This document shows, one piece after another, positions 44,878 to 53,320 of a stretch of DNA of 64,000 nucleotides. The position numbers and the translations under genes are program-made. The notes beneath the pieces were generated by a model. It saw only the letters and a list, made by a program, of their open reading frames with translations. It did not search any database and was not told the DNA's origin. The stretch's first letter is position 1; every line of letters starts with the position of its first letter. Source of the DNA: Terriglobus tenax (GTDB lineage Bacteria; Acidobacteriota; Terriglobia; Terriglobales; Acidobacteriaceae); the NCBI RefSeq assembly GCF_025685395.1, contig NZ_JAGSYA010000003.1, positions 1,270,313 to 1,334,312 of the forward strand. Direction: 5' to 3'.

Positions 44878-44952
44878 CTCTTCAATGTCGCACACCTTGG
44901 GGGAGTGGCGGGTAACAGTGCGGTTGTGAAAGAGTGGGAGTCAAAAGCAACG

Positions 44953-46275
44953 ATGCGATTGAGCCATAGCAAACTGGTGGGGGGAATAGCGGGGCTTTGC
45001 CTGCAGGTGGTCGTGCTGGCGCAGCAATCGCCCTATCAGTTGCAGATTCCGAAGACACAAAAGGCCGATACCCGGATCGAGTTGCCGGGACTGGTTCCAC
45101 CGCAGTCGAAGTTTCTGCTGGACCGTACGGTGTACGAGACGGTGGACTTTGTGGACGACAAGCACCTGCTGGTGACCTTCCCGGTGAAGGAGCTGCTACC
45201 GCGCATTGTCGATGACCCCGAAACCGATCAGGACCGCGTGGTGAAAGCCCTGCTGATTGAGATTGCTTCGGGCAAGGTTGTGGGTGAGACCAAGTGGCGG
45301 CTGCACGATGGCTGGCGGTACCTGTGGAGGCTGGACCGGGGACAGTTTCTGTTGCGCATCCGTGGGCGGCTGTCCTCATTTTCTCCGCTCGAGCAGATGA
45401 AGCCTGGAAAGACCTTTGAGGACAGGGAACTGCTGATTGCCGAAGGAGTCTTCAAGGGCATTGCCGTCAGCCCGGATGGGACGTTTCTCCAGGTGGAGAT
45501 GCAGGAGCAGCCGGACGCGCTTGAGGGAGATCCTGGCAGGCTGAAGCAGCGGCTGAAGACCAAGGCGGTCTTCCTGGAGCAGCTTGAGCAGAACGGGCAG
45601 ATTCTCTACGGCTTGCGCGGTGACGCGAACTTTCCGGGCGCCGCGAGTGTTCCCATGCTTTCCGCAGGTCTGCTGGATATGGTGCGTGAGGATGGCGACC
45701 ACTGGGGCTTCGAGTGGAAGCCATATGGCGGAACCAAGGCTGTGGACCTGGCCGGGCTTGAGAGCAGTTGTACCCCGGGCGCGATGTTTGTCAGTGGATT
45801 CGAGTTTATCGCGCTGGGCTGCCGGGGCGACGTGGCTCACTCCGAGATTGGAGCCTTCGACCTGGAGGGCCATGCGCTATGGGTGATAGCTCTGGCCGGA
45901 GAGTCGAACTCGCCGATGCTGAAGTCTGCCGGTAAGTCTGGCCGCATGGCGTATGGACGGCTGCTGACGATGATGAGCAGCGGAGCAAGTTCGAACACTC
46001 CGGATACAGTGCTGGGGCAGGAGATACAGATCTACCAGATCAGCAGCGGGCGTCCGTTGGCAAAGGTGCTTGCCGTCCCCCCGCAGCAGGCCGGGTTGAA
46101 CTTTGATCTTTCGCCGGATGGGTTACGACTGGCTGTTGCCCAGGGCAAGACGATTGAGATCTACAACCTGCCGAAGCCGACGGCGCAGGAGAAGAAGGAA
46201 CTGGAGCACGCTCTTGTGATGACGCCGAAGCCGGGGGAAAGCATGATCCATCTGCGCAGCGGGGAAAAGGAATAG
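44953..46275 (+). CDS. Secreted protein of unknown function (WD40-like)
   Basis: 440 residues. A signal peptide (to about VVLAQQ, residue 24) leads to a protein with propeller-like strands (GIAVSPDGTFLQVEMQE; NFDLSPDGLRLAVAQGKTIE) and two Cys (SSCTPG and ALGCRG) that may form a disulfide. No catalytic motif recognised. Start ATG 44953 is chosen because the signal peptide begins there. Divergent from the EamA transporter. Similar exported proteins occur in related acidobacteria, as far as I remember, without a named function. Confidence 0.72.
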   Translation: MRLSHSKLVGGIAGLCLQVVVLAQQSPYQLQIPKTQKADTRIELPGLVPPQSKFLLDRTVYETVDFVDDKHLLVTFPVKELLPRIVDDPETDQDRVVKALLIEIASGKVVGETKWRLHDGWRYLWRLDRGQFLLRIRGRLSSFSPLEQMKPGKTFEDRELLIAEGVFKGIAVSPDGTFLQVEMQEQPDALEGDPGRLKQRLKTKAVFLEQLEQNGQILYGLRGDANFPGAASVPMLSAGLLDMVREDGDHWGFEWKPYGGTKAVDLAGLESSCTPGAMFVSGFEFIALGCRGDVAHSEIGAFDLEGHALWVIALAGESNSPMLKSAGKSGRMAYGRLLTMMSSGASSNTPDTVLGQEIQIYQISSGRPLAKVLAVPPQQAGLNFDLSPDGLRLAVAQGKTIEIYNLPKPTAQEKKELEHALVMTPKPGESMIHLRSGEKE

Positions 46276-46283
46276 TAGAGAGC

Positions 46284-46319
46284 AGCAAAAAGCCCACTCC
46301 TGAGAGTGGGCTTTTTGCT
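46284..46319. terminator. Bidirectional terminator
   Basis: Sixteen-base perfect stem (AGCAAAAAGCCCACTC at 46284-46299 with 46304-46319), loop CTGA. Both arms end in A/T runs, so it serves the secreted-protein gene on plus and rpsT on minus. Confidence 0.95.
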
Positions 46320-46334
46320 TGAAGCTGAGAGAGC

Positions 46335-46658
46335 TTATGCCTTCTTGGCAGCCTTCTTCGCGGGCTTGGCCTTGGTGGCGGCAACGGGAGCTGCGGTAGC
46401 GGCAGCCTTCACGCGGGCGTTCAGGCGGCTCTTGTAGCGCGAAGCGGTGTTCTTGTGCAGAACGCCCTTCTGGACGGACTTGTCGAGCACCGAAACGGTG
46501 GCCTTGTACTGCTCGGCAGTCGCGGTGGCATCGCCAGTTACGAGAGCCTCGCGGAGCTGACGCAGCGAACCACGCAGCTTGGACTTGTTGGCGCGGTTGA
46601 CCGCGGTCTTGCGCTCAGTCTGACGGGCGCGCTTGAGAGATGAGACGTGATTCGCCAT
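46335..46658 (-). CDS. rpsT: 30S ribosomal protein S20
   Basis: 107 residues: [39 protein letters not shown] and [20 protein letters not shown] are the conserved parts. The Ala/Lys-rich C-terminal tail ([10 protein letters not shown]) is longer than in Escherichia coli S20. AAAAGG lies seven bases before ATG 46658. S20 binds the 5' domain of 16S rRNA. Own promoter at 46743-46771. Confidence 0.97.
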   Translation of the reverse strand: MANHVSSLKRARQTERKTAVNRANKSKLRGSLRQLREALVTGDATATAEQYKATVSVLDKSVQKGVLHKNTASRYKSRLNARVKAAATAAPVAATKAKPAKKAAKKA

Positions 46659-46742
46659 CGATAAACCTTTTCTTTCAACCCGGTTGTCGGGGATTTGGGA
46701 GAGGCTGCGGCTACTCACGCGCCACATTCCCTACGAGTGTTA

Positions 46743-46771
46743 AGAATAAGGCAAATTGGTATAAGGTGCAA
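46743..46771 (-). promoter_or_regulatory. Sigma70-type promoter of rpsT
   Basis: TTGCAC (46771-46766) and TATTCT (46748-46743) on the minus strand with a 17-base spacer; about 80 bases of leader to the rpsT start. Confidence 0.75.
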
Positions 46772-46817
46772 GGTTGATCCTGCACAGGGTATGGTGCAGA
46801 AGAGCGAGGGGTGACGG

Positions 46818-47792
46818 ATGGTGCGAGTTGGGGTTCAGGCGGATGTGCCGGAAGGACTGCTGGAGTTCTTTCCAAAGGATGGCGTGGAGCTGGTGCGGAT
46901 TCCGAAAGGCCTGCAGGAAAAGGTCGAGGTGGAGTTCTGGGTGCTGCCCTTCAACCGGCCTGAAGCCGAGGCGCAGATGCCGTTTGTGGAGGGCGTGAAG
47001 GTGATGCAGTCGGGCCTGGCAGGCATTGACTGGGTGTTGCCGTGGAAGCGCGAGGGTGTGACGCTCTGCGACGGGCGAGGCATTCACGATGTATCGACCA
47101 GCGAGTGGGTACTGACGGCGATCCTGGCGTCGTTGAAATGGTTGCCGGTGTATGGCAAGGCGCAGGCCGAGGCAAAGTGGGTGGGCGACTGGAAGATGCG
47201 GAGTCCGTTCCTGAGTGAAGAGACCCATACACGTGGGCGCTATCGCGTACTGAACGAGGAGCTATGGAGCAAGACGGTGCTGATCGTCGGCTATGGGTCG
47301 ATTGGAGCGGCGACCGAGCGGCGGCTTAAGGCGTTTGATGCGAAGGTGATCCGGGTGGCGCGCTCCGCAAGGACGGAGCAGGAGGTGCATGCGTTCACGG
47401 AACTGGATGATTTGTTGCCGCAGGCAGATGTGGTGGTTCTGCTGCTGCCGCTGACGGCCGAGACGACGGGGATGTTCGGACGAGAGCGGCTGGAGAAGCT
47501 GAAGTTTGGCGCCCTGCTGGTAAATGCGGCGCGCGGTCCGATTGTGGTGACCGAAGACCTGATGGCGGTGCTGGCGGAGGGAAAAATTCGCGCGGCGCTC
47601 GATGTGACTGATCCGGAACCGCTGCCGGAGGGGCATCCGCTATGGAGCGCTCCGAACTGCCTGATTACGCCTCATATTGCGGGGCTGACGCCGAACTTTA
47701 TGGAGCGGGCGTATGCGCTGATCGGGAAGAACATTGAGCGCTATCTGAAAGGCGAGCCGCTGGAGAACACCGTGGGTGAGGCTGGGTATTGA
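46818..47792 (+). CDS. D-2-hydroxyacid dehydrogenase
   Basis: 324 residues of the NAD(P)-dependent D-2-hydroxyacid dehydrogenase family. The Rossmann motif GYGSIGAATERRL, the substrate Arg in NAARGPIV, the catalytic Glu in DVTDPEPLPEGHPLW and the His in ITPHIAGLTPNF are all present. It reduces 2-oxoacids such as glyoxylate, hydroxypyruvate or phenylpyruvate; which one cannot be told. GAGGGG stands ahead of ATG 46818. Convergent with the nucleotidase gene (13 bases). Confidence 0.92.
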   Translation: MVRVGVQADVPEGLLEFFPKDGVELVRIPKGLQEKVEVEFWVLPFNRPEAEAQMPFVEGVKVMQSGLAGIDWVLPWKREGVTLCDGRGIHDVSTSEWVLTAILASLKWLPVYGKAQAEAKWVGDWKMRSPFLSEETHTRGRYRVLNEELWSKTVLIVGYGSIGAATERRLKAFDAKVIRVARSARTEQEVHAFTELDDLLPQADVVVLLLPLTAETTGMFGRERLEKLKFGALLVNAARGPIVVTEDLMAVLAEGKIRAALDVTDPEPLPEGHPLWSAPNCLITPHIAGLTPNFMERAYALIGKNIERYLKGEPLENTVGEAGY

Positions 47793-47805
47793 GACCGTTT
47801 GTTCG

Positions 47806-49386
47806 TTAGTCGAGTCGTTCGATGCGGTTGACTGGCCTGGGGCTGAGTGGCGTGTGGGTGTGGAGGTAAGCGATGAGGGCTTCGAGGTCGAGGGGGCCGT
47901 TGACGCGGTCAGTGGCCTCCTTGAAGACGGTGAGGCCTTCGGCGCCTGAGGCCATGAAGTCGCTGGCTTCGATGCGGAGCTTGTCCGTCGGCTGGATGGG
48001 GTTGCCATTCAGCTTGAGGGAGCCGGGAACGATGTGCTCGCCCTGCGGAGCATCGAGACGGTACTGGTAGGTAAGGCTGGATGAGACCTGGAGGATATGT
48101 TTGCCCTTCTCCGGGAACTGCTGCTCGAGCAGACGGCGGATCTGGTCTCCGCTCAGGGTGAAGACAGTGAGGCGGTTGCCGAAGGGCTGCACGGTGTAGA
48201 GGGTGCCGTACGTGACCTGGGTTATGGAGCCCTGGGGCGCGGTCAGCAGGTCAGCACGGATACCGCCGGGGTTCATGAAGGCGATCTGTGCTCCGCCGTT
48301 GGCAGGGGCTCTGGTGGCGGCCAGTTGGGCGTCGGCGATCAGGTCGCCCATGGAAGACTCGCCGGCGGCATTCTCCTGCTTGGTGAAGTCACCGGATAGG
48401 GAGCCTTCGACGTGGGCAATCTTCTTTTCGGCCAGCGGACGGTACTTGCTGAGAATGGTGGTCTGGACCGGGTCTTTGGGGACGTCGCGCGTGGTGATCT
48501 CGTTGTGCGCCGAGGCGGTGAGAACCCTGTCGGTTTTTGGATCGATGGAGAGCTGGATGCGGGTGAGTGCGCGCCCGGCATGGCCGGAGTTGGTGACGAT
48601 GCGTCCGTTGAGGGTGCAGTTGTAGGCGACATGTGTGTGGCCGCTGAGCACGACCTTGATGGCGGGTGTGAGCTGGTCGAGCAGAGGCGAGAGGTCGCCG
48701 CTGTAGTGGTCGCAGCTGTTGGGCTCCTGCGGCCCGCTGGCAGGGTGCTGGAAGCCGCCTTCGTGAATGAGCAGAACGATGGCGTGCACGCCCTGGCGCT
48801 CCAGGCTGGCAGCGGCGGTGTTGCCGGCTGCGGCTTCCTCGGTGAAGGTGAGACCTTTGACGGACGCAGGCATGAGCATGGCGGGAGTCTGGGTGGTGGA
48901 CTCACCGATGAAGCCGATCTTCACGCCGCCGATGGTGCGGATGGCGGTGGGGAACAGCAGGGTTTTTCCGGAGGAGGTAAGGACGTTGGCTCCTAGGTAG
49001 TGAAAGCGGGCGCTGCCGGCCTTGCGGAGGAACTCTTTGGGGCCGTGGTCGAGCTCATGATTCCCCAGCGCGGTGAGGTCGAGGTGCATGGCGTTCATGG
49101 CCTCGATGGTGGGCTTTTCGTCGAAGAGGGCGGAGAGCAGTGGAGAGCCGCCGAAGACGTCGCCTGCGGAGACGAAGATGGAGTTGGGGTTCTCGCGGCG
49201 GGCGTTCTTGAGGTGGGTGGCGAGATATTCTGCCCCTCCTGCCGGTGTGCCGTTGAGCATGCCTTCGGAGCCGGTGGAGATATCGACTGCGCCGTGGAAG
49301 TCGTTGACGGCGAGGATCTGGATGGAGACGGGCTTTTGCGCGAAGGTGGTGGTGGTGAGGGCGAGGGTGAGAAGGAGACGGCGCAC
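47806..49386 (-). CDS. Secreted 5'-nucleotidase/2',3'-cyclic phosphodiesterase family protein
   Basis: 526 residues with a signal peptide (ends near TTFAQ, residue 17). The N-terminal metallophosphatase domain has DFHGA, GDVFGGS, GNHELDHG and GHTHVAYN, all dimetal ligands. The C-terminal domain (PFGNRLTVFTLSGDQIRRLL, ASDFMASGAEGLTVF) binds the nucleotide base. It should release phosphate from extracellular nucleotides. GTG 49386 starts the gene and is preceded, six bases away, by TACAAT. Confidence 0.92.
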   Translation of the reverse strand: MRRLLLTLALTTTTFAQKPVSIQILAVNDFHGAVDISTGSEGMLNGTPAGGAEYLATHLKNARRENPNSIFVSAGDVFGGSPLLSALFDEKPTIEAMNAMHLDLTALGNHELDHGPKEFLRKAGSARFHYLGANVLTSSGKTLLFPTAIRTIGGVKIGFIGESTTQTPAMLMPASVKGLTFTEEAAAGNTAAASLERQGVHAIVLLIHEGGFQHPASGPQEPNSCDHYSGDLSPLLDQLTPAIKVVLSGHTHVAYNCTLNGRIVTNSGHAGRALTRIQLSIDPKTDRVLTASAHNEITTRDVPKDPVQTTILSKYRPLAEKKIAHVEGSLSGDFTKQENAAGESSMGDLIADAQLAATRAPANGGAQIAFMNPGGIRADLLTAPQGSITQVTYGTLYTVQPFGNRLTVFTLSGDQIRRLLEQQFPEKGKHILQVSSSLTYQYRLDAPQGEHIVPGSLKLNGNPIQPTDKLRIEASDFMASGAEGLTVFKEATDRVNGPLDLEALIAYLHTHTPLSPRPVNRIERLD

Positions 49387-49392
49387 GAGGAG

Positions 49393-49398
49393 ATTGTA
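49393..49398 (-). promoter_or_regulatory. -10-like box six bases before the nucleotidase start
   Basis: TACAAT on the minus strand ends six bases before GTG 49386; no Shine-Dalgarno sequence. Confidence 0.45.
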
Positions 49399-49443
49399 GG
49401 GGAGTTGTGAGGTGCGAGGTGTGAGTTATGCGTGAACGGAGGT

Positions 49444-49545
49444 CGCGCTTTGCGCGTTGCCCCATCCTTCGTTTCGCGAAGGATAGGGCAATAAATGAAG
49501 GTCCGCCCACTGGGGCACATTGTGCCTCCGGTCGGGATGACAAGA
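49444..49545. repeat. Palindromic repeat cluster with GATGACA-type core
   Basis: Three parts in a row: hairpin CGCGC-TTT-GCGCG (49444-49456); a 14-pair hairpin with one mismatch (TTGCCC...ATCCTTCG at 49457-49471 with 49477-49491); and the core TGTGCCTCCGGTCGGGATGA (from 49521) shared with copies at 36893 and 57071. It fills the gap between the nucleotidase and symporter genes. Confidence 0.75.
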
Positions 49546-49584
49546 GGTTTCATTAACAACTGAGAACTGGCAACTGGGAACTCA

Positions 49585-51120
49585 TCAAGCGATATAGTCT
49601 GCGGGCTGTGTCTGGTCGGTGCCTTTGCAGAGGCCGAGGGTGTTGAAGAGCGGTGTGAGCGCTAAGGCCAGGGCCAGGTTGACGAGCAGGGCCGGGATGG
49701 CGGCGTAGGCAGCGAAGGTGTGGCCGAAGATGTGGAGCGGGTAGACGGAGCTCTTGAGCTGCAGCGACCAGGCCATCCATGTGCCGGTGAGCATGCCTGC
49801 TCCCCAGCCTGAGAAGAGTGCCCAGGGATGAAGCTTGCGGGTGAAGCAGCCGAGGACGACGGCGGGGAAGATCTGTCCGATCCAGATGCCGCCGAGCAGC
49901 TGCATCTCGATGGCGTAGGAGGATGCCGCCATCAGCACAAAGACCAGAGCGCCGAACTTGATGACCAGCGAGACGACCTTGGCGGTGGAGGATTCCTGCG
50001 CGGGGGTGAGTTTGCGGCCGATGATCTCTCCAAGAAGGTTGCGGGTGAAGAGATTGGACGCCGCGATGGACATGATGGCGGCTGGAACCAGAGCGCCGAC
50101 TCCGATGGCGGCCAGGCAGAAGCCGGCGAACCAGGCGGGGAACATGTTGAGGAAGAGAGTTGGGACGACGGCGGTGGTGTCGAGCGCGCCGGTGGCGGTC
50201 TTGGGTGCGATGCCGGCGGCCAGGGCGACGAAGCCAAGCAGGGCGATGAGTCCCAGCAGAAAGCTGTAAGCGGGCAGCAGGGCTGCGTTGCGGCGTACGA
50301 CGTTGGCGTGGCGCGCGGAGAGCACGGCCGTTGCGGTGTGTGGATAGAGCATTAGCGCGATGGCGGAGCCGATGGCCATGGAGGAGTAAGCCAGGTATTG
50401 TTGCGGCTTCAGCAGCAGCGAACCGGCGGGCTTATGCGTTGCCAGCGCGGTGGCGGCGGTGGAGAAGACGTGCGAGTAGCCGCCGAGCTTGATAGGAAGA
50501 ATGACGATGGCGGCGAAGACCATCACGTAGAGCATGATGTCTTTCACGATGGCGATGACAGCGGGTGCGCGCAGGCCGGAGGAGTAGGTGTAGGCGGCCA
50601 GGATGATGAAGGCTGCGACCAGAGGCCACTCGCCGTGGATGCCCATGGCGGCGATGACGGCCTGCATGCCGACCAGTTGCAGCGCGATGTAGGGCATGAG
50701 CGCGAGAATGCCGGTGATACCGATTGCGATGGTGAGTGCCTTGTTGCCGAAGCGGCCTGCCACGAAGTCGGCAAAGGTGACATAGCCGTGGCGGTGGCTG
50801 ACGGCCCAGAGGCGCGGCAACACCATCATCATGTACGGATACGCAATGATGGCGTAGGGCACGGCGAAGAAGGCCATGGCTCCGCCGCCGTAGAGGGCCG
50901 CGGGAACGGCGATGACCGTGTAGGCGGTGTAGAGATCTCCGCCGATGAGGAACCAGGTAATCCATGTGCCGAAGCTGCGGCCGGCAAGGCCCCACTCTTC
51001 CAGCGAGTGGATGCCGCCGTCAGGACGTCTCCAGCGGGCGGCCCAGAAGCCGGCAAGTGTGACGAGGGCGAAGAAGGCGCAGAAGACGGCCAGGGCGGTC
51101 GTATGAATAGTCGCAGGCAT
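49585..51120 (-). CDS. Sodium:solute symporter (SSS family)
   Basis: 511 residues with about thirteen helices. LAGRSFGTWITWFLIGGDLY near residue 46 and GITGILALMPYIALQLVGMQ are SSS-like. The C-terminal half contains ESSTAKVVSLVIKFGALVFV. These carriers take up sugars, carboxylates or amino acids with sodium. Start ATG 51120 gives a normal N-terminus but has no clear ribosome-binding site. Substrate not predictable. Confidence 0.9.
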   Translation of the reverse strand: MPATIHTTALAVFCAFFALVTLAGFWAARWRRPDGGIHSLEEWGLAGRSFGTWITWFLIGGDLYTAYTVIAVPAALYGGGAMAFFAVPYAIIAYPYMMMVLPRLWAVSHRHGYVTFADFVAGRFGNKALTIAIGITGILALMPYIALQLVGMQAVIAAMGIHGEWPLVAAFIILAAYTYSSGLRAPAVIAIVKDIMLYVMVFAAIVILPIKLGGYSHVFSTAATALATHKPAGSLLLKPQQYLAYSSMAIGSAIALMLYPHTATAVLSARHANVVRRNAALLPAYSFLLGLIALLGFVALAAGIAPKTATGALDTTAVVPTLFLNMFPAWFAGFCLAAIGVGALVPAAIMSIAASNLFTRNLLGEIIGRKLTPAQESSTAKVVSLVIKFGALVFVLMAASSYAIEMQLLGGIWIGQIFPAVVLGCFTRKLHPWALFSGWGAGMLTGTWMAWSLQLKSSVYPLHIFGHTFAAYAAIPALLVNLALALALTPLFNTLGLCKGTDQTQPADYIA

Positions 51121-51203
51121 GATCAGGGTTCAGGCTGAAGGGTACTAGGTGCGTGGGGAGCGGTGCAAGGCAAGTTGCTCATGGAGGGGGAAAAGCATGA
51201 AGA

Positions 51204-51310
51204 ACGCCGGCCATCGAGGCCGGCGTCGGATTGGTCCTGGGGCGAATTGTTGTCAGGGCTGAAGCCCGGATCTGCCAGTGAAGCAGATCCGCTCAGGATG
51301 AGAAACGACA
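51204..51310. repeat. Hairpin cluster downstream of a lipoprotein gene
   Basis: A nine-base perfect stem (ACGCCGGCC at 51204-51212 with 51218-51226) that on the minus strand runs into TTCTTCATGCTTTT may terminate the lipoprotein transcript. It is followed by GGATCTGC-CAGTGAA-GCAGATCC and a GGATGAGAAACGACA sequence akin to the dispersed GATGACA repeats. Confidence 0.55.
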
Positions 51311-51337
51311 AGAAAGGCAAGCTGTCGCGGTTTGGAT

Positions 51338-51889
51338 TTATCGAATGGAGGAGCTTCCCGGGGTGTTCCATTCGTTGATGACGATGCCGAGGTCGTTGAG
51401 GGTCTGCATGGCTTTTTCCATGTTGCGGCGCACGGTGGGGCGGACAGAAGCGGGAGCGTCGTGGGCTTCCTCGATGGCGATAACGCGGCCGTATGGCCAG
51501 GCGCTGCGCGGAATGGCATTGAGGGCGGCGGGAAGGTCGGCGACGCGGATGGTCAACTCCTGCTTGCGAGCGGCGACGGGGCGGATCATGGTGCCCTTGG
51601 CGTACTCGCTGGGGTTGGCATCGGCCATCAGGACGTGCACTGAGAGCATGCTCTCCTGCACGGTGATGGATGGGTTCTCCCAGTTGGAGAGATCCTGCAC
51701 GCCCAGGTACTTATTCTTTGTGGGAGGCGGAATCTCGCGATCCAGCTCAACGCGAATCTCTTCCATTTGCTGGCGGCTGATGGTGCTGGCCGTTCCAACA
51801 CTGCTGGCGGAAGCAGAGCTGCGGCAGCCGGTGAGCAGGGGAAGCGTGATGGCGGCGGAGAGAAGAGCGATAGAGATGGGCTTCAACAC
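51338..51889 (-). CDS. Lipoprotein of unknown function
   Basis: 183 residues from GTG 51889. The signal ends in a lipobox LLTGC (Cys near residue 21). The mature part carries the segments QQMEEIRVELDREIPPPTKN, LSVHVLMADANPSEYAKG and SAWPYGRVIAIEEAHDAPAS; no domain recognised. A TATCCT box lies seven bases upstream and only 37 bases separate it from the divergent ribH start, so the message is probably leaderless. Confidence 0.72.
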   Translation of the reverse strand: MLKPISIALLSAAITLPLLTGCRSSASASSVGTASTISRQQMEEIRVELDREIPPPTKNKYLGVQDLSNWENPSITVQESMLSVHVLMADANPSEYAKGTMIRPVAARKQELTIRVADLPAALNAIPRSAWPYGRVIAIEEAHDAPASVRPTVRRNMEKAMQTLNDLGIVINEWNTPGSSSIR

Positions 51890-51896
51890 AGTGTCT

Positions 51897-51902
51897 AGGA
51901 TA
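51897..51902 (-). promoter_or_regulatory. -10-like box of the lipoprotein gene
   Basis: TATCCT on the minus strand ends seven bases before GTG 51889, back to back with the ribH box. Confidence 0.4.
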
Positions 51903-51912
51903 GCAAGAACGG

Positions 51913-51918
51913 TACAAT
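51913..51918 (+). promoter_or_regulatory. -10-like box of the VOC-ribH gene
   Basis: TACAAT ends eight bases before ATG 51927; no Shine-Dalgarno sequence and no clear -35. Confidence 0.5.
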
Positions 51919-51926
51919 AGATCGTT

Positions 51927-52772
51927 ATGATCAAGGGTTTAACGTTGGTGCGGAGTGTTGCCTCCGCGGAAGACTTTGAGCGGTTGATGAGCCTGTTCGA
52001 GGCTCTGGGATTTGAGCACGGCAAGGGCTGGGAGCTGGATGGCGGCAAGGGTGCGCCGTTTCTGGCGCCGCTGGGCAACCTGGAGCTGGTGACGGGGCGC
52101 GATCCCAAGGCTCCGCCGATACTGGTAGAGGTCACCGAGCTGGACGGCGTGTACGAGGTGGTGAAGAGCTGGGCCGCGTCGCATGGTGCGCCTGCTCCGG
52201 CGGAGATTGAGCTGCAGCCGTGGAAGGCCCGCCTGTTTACGGTGGAGCCGGTTGCGGGCATGGTGCTCGGCTTCTGGGAGTGGGACGACCCGGTGAAGGG
52301 CAAGCCGGCTGCTATTGAGGGCGACCTGGTAGCCACCGGGATGAAGTTTGCCATTGTGGTGGCTCGCTGGAATGCGGTGATTACGGACCGCCTGCTGCAG
52401 GGCTCGCTGGATGCGTTGCTGCGCAGTGGCGTGAAGCGCGAAGACATCCTGATCATCCGCGTACCGGGCTGCTGGGAGATTCCTTCGGCGGCGCGCACCC
52501 TGGCAGAGCAGAAGAAGTACGACGGCATTATCACGCTGGGCCTGTTGCTGCGGGGTGAGACGGCGCACTACGAGGCGATTTACAACGAAGTAGCTCGCGG
52601 CATTGGCCAGAGCCAGCAGGAAACCGGGGTTCCGCATGCGTTTGGCGTGCTGACCTGCGAGACGCTGGAGCAGGCGCTGGACCGCGCCGGCGTAAAGGCC
52701 GGCAACAAGGGATTTGAAGCAGCGATTGCGGCCATTGAGATGGCTTCAATCCAGAAAAAGGTGGGTGCCTAA
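51927..52772 (+). CDS. ribH: Fusion of a VOC/glyoxalase-like domain to lumazine synthase (RibH)
   Basis: 281 residues. Residues 1 to about 122 look like one VOC-type beta-alpha-beta unit (LTLVRSVASAEDFERLMSLF; FTVEPVAGMVLGFWEWD). Residues 136-281 are 6,7-dimethyl-8-ribityllumazine synthase: FAIVVARWNAVITDRLLQGS, VPGCWEIPSAA, GLLLRGETAHYEA with the catalytic His at 214, and FGVLTCETLEQALDRAG with AGNKG. Ordinary RibH is about 155 residues. It condenses a pyrimidine with a butanone phosphate in riboflavin synthesis. The role of the added domain is unknown. nusB follows with a one-base overlap, a common ribH-nusB order. Confidence 0.88.
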   Translation: MIKGLTLVRSVASAEDFERLMSLFEALGFEHGKGWELDGGKGAPFLAPLGNLELVTGRDPKAPPILVEVTELDGVYEVVKSWAASHGAPAPAEIELQPWKARLFTVEPVAGMVLGFWEWDDPVKGKPAAIEGDLVATGMKFAIVVARWNAVITDRLLQGSLDALLRSGVKREDILIIRVPGCWEIPSAARTLAEQKKYDGIITLGLLLRGETAHYEAIYNEVARGIGQSQQETGVPHAFGVLTCETLEQALDRAGVKAGNKGFEAAIAAIEMASIQKKVGA

Positions 52773-53206
52773 TGGCAGCAGGAACGCGCCGTAAAGGCCG
52801 TGAAATGGCGATGCAGATGCTTTACCAGAGCGATCTGGGCAAGCAGACTCCGGAGCAGGTACGGAAGGTTTTCTGGGATTCGCGCGAGGAAAAGGAAGTA
52901 GACGAGGAAGCACGCGGCTTTGCCGAGGACCTGTTCCGCGTAGCGAGCGAGCGTCAGGAAGAGATCGACAAACTGATTGAGAACCACTCGGACCGCTGGA
53001 AGATTGAGCGTATGGCCGTGGTGGACCGCAATCTGCTGCGCATGGCGACGGGCGAGTTGCTGGCCTACAAGGCCACTCCAGCGCCGATCGTGATCAACGA
53101 GGCCCTGGAGATTGGCCGCAAGTACTCGGCTCCCGAGAGCATCAACTTCCTGAATGGTGTGCTGGACGCGATCTCGAAGGACATTCTGGAGAAGCGGCTG
53201 GCGTAG
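52772..53206 (+). CDS. nusB: Transcription antitermination factor NusB
   Basis: 144 residues, all helical: RRKGREMAMQMLYQSDLG at the N-terminus, ENHSDRWKIERMAVVDRNLL in the middle and PIVINEALEIGRKYSAPESI with FLNGVLDAI near the end. NusB binds boxA of rRNA leaders together with S10. Its ATG shares one base with the ribH stop codon (TAATG), so translation is coupled. Confidence 0.96.
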   Translation: MAAGTRRKGREMAMQMLYQSDLGKQTPEQVRKVFWDSREEKEVDEEARGFAEDLFRVASERQEEIDKLIENHSDRWKIERMAVVDRNLLRMATGELLAYKATPAPIVINEALEIGRKYSAPESINFLNGVLDAISKDILEKRLA

Positions 53207-53264
53207 GACCGAAGCGCAGGTCCTTCGCCAGGCTCAGAATGACAGGCGGAGATTGAGGATAGGA

Positions 53265-53304
53265 AAAAGCAAAACGCCCGGAATATTCCGAGCGTTTTGC
53301 TTTT
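53265..53304. terminator. Bidirectional terminator after nusB
   Basis: Thirteen-base arms (AAAAGCAAAACGC and its complement) flank a palindromic CGGAATATTCCG; A and T runs on both outer sides. It lies between nusB and the convergent lipoprotein gene. Confidence 0.92.
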
Positions 53305-53320
53305 GGTGTTTTGTTGCGGC

